Source: Chloroflexota bacterium
Lineage (GTDB): Bacteria > Chloroflexota > Anaerolineae > Anaerolineales > Villigracilaceae
Direction: 5' to 3'
Length of the DNA: 21,077 nucleotides
Assembly: GCA_026389975.1 (NCBI GenBank)
Contig: JAPLGV010000001.1
Coordinates: 1-21,077, forward strand
The first letter of the stretch is position 1. Each line of letters opens with the position of its first letter. The position numbers and the translations under genes were made by a program. Below the pieces are notes generated by a model that was not told the DNA's origin, ran no database searches, and saw nothing but the letters and a program-made list of their open reading frames with translations. This document shows, piece by piece, positions 20,768-21,077 of the stretch.

Positions 20768-21077
20768 ATGAAAATCTACGACGACATCGGTATCCAAATC
20801 CCCCAAATCTACCTGCCTAGGAAGGGTACAAACCTGACCAAATGGGCGGTTATCGCCTGCGACCAGTTCACCTCCGAGCCGGAATACTGGCAGGAAGTGG
20901 AAAAACTCGTCGGCAAGGCGCCCTCGACATATAACCTGGTCCTGCCCGAGAGCTATCTCGATAAGCCGGGCGAGGCCGGGCACATCCAGGGCATCCAGGC
21001 CACCATGCGCACATACCTGGATAAAGGCATCCTCCAGCCGCACGATGGATTGATCTACGTCGAGCGAACCGCCCTCG
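20768..21077 (+). CDS. DUF1015 family protein (partial, cut by window end)
   Basis: The first 103 residues of a longer protein. The N-terminal block LPRKGTNLTKWAVIACDQFTSEPEYWQEVEKLVG is a hallmark of DUF1015 proteins (usually over 400 residues), which are often found beside serA and serC in anaerobic bacteria. The biochemical role is not established by this sequence; the location points to serine or phosphoserine metabolism, since no SerB phosphatase is seen nearby. ATG 20768 has only a weak ribosome site and follows the palindrome by 10 nt. Confidence 0.85.
   Translation, partial: MKIYDDIGIQIPQIYLPRKGTNLTKWAVIACDQFTSEPEYWQEVEKLVGKAPSTYNLVLPESYLDKPGEAGHIQGIQATMRTYLDKGILQPHDGLIYVERTAL

Overview
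The window looks like chromosomal DNA of a Chloroflexota bacterium, probably class Anaerolineae. This is inferred from the mix of protein families (short SerA, SerC, Roadblock/LC7 + V4R signalling proteins, a VKOR-type thiol oxidoreductase, a YabE-like DUF348/G5/3D lipoprotein) and their sequence style; no rRNA or phylogenetic marker settles it. No integrase, transposase, phage gene or CRISPR array is seen.

Positions 1-7577 (minus strand) hold one operon for a Pfa-type (polyunsaturated-fatty-acid-synthase-like) secondary-lipid synthase. Read 5' to 3' it encodes KS-AT, a coiled-coil linker, two nearly identical ACPs, a split ketoreductase, a split dehydratase, and then a PfaB-like protein whose KS-like domain has lost all three catalytic residues and which runs off the window. 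The domain order is that of a single PfaA polypeptide, but here it is spread over four ORFs. Two of the breaks (KS-AT/ACP and inside the dehydratase) look like indels; the third, between the two halves of the ketoreductase, could be a true gene boundary.

Positions 7578-9400 carry the probable synthase promoter, tandem hairpins ending in a strong intrinsic terminator, tRNA-Asp(GTC) with its own promoter, and a secreted L,D-transpeptidase. Divergent from it (9406-11555, plus) is a four-gene unit: Roadblock/LC7 protein, V4R-domain protein, a frameshifted response regulator, and a DPM1-type polyprenol-phosphate glycosyltransferase. Its near-consensus promoter has a perfect 13-bp tandem repeat next to the -35.

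Positions 11594-14715 (minus) hold a cation-diffusion-facilitator-like membrane protein, a DinB-family protein, the YabE-like lipoprotein and the 16S rRNA dimethyltransferase RsmA, tightly packed with ATGA overlaps. A SpoU/TrmH-family rRNA methyltransferase is divergent at 14791. Positions 15678-17581 (minus) are moeA, a VKOR-family gene and a small Cys-rich protein with an acidic tail. Then come an HemG-like flavodoxin that seems to begin at ACG, an intergenic stretch with palindromic repeats, and a serC gene broken by a small deletion. Divergent serA has a strong promoter and a leader hairpin resembling an attenuator, and is followed by a DUF1015 gene cut by the window end.

Reading frames are broken in at least five places: the synthase twice, the response regulator, the rsmA 3' end and serC. 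Because housekeeping genes are among them, the sequence may contain assembly or sequencing indels, and this should be resolved before the synthase is called either split or decayed.
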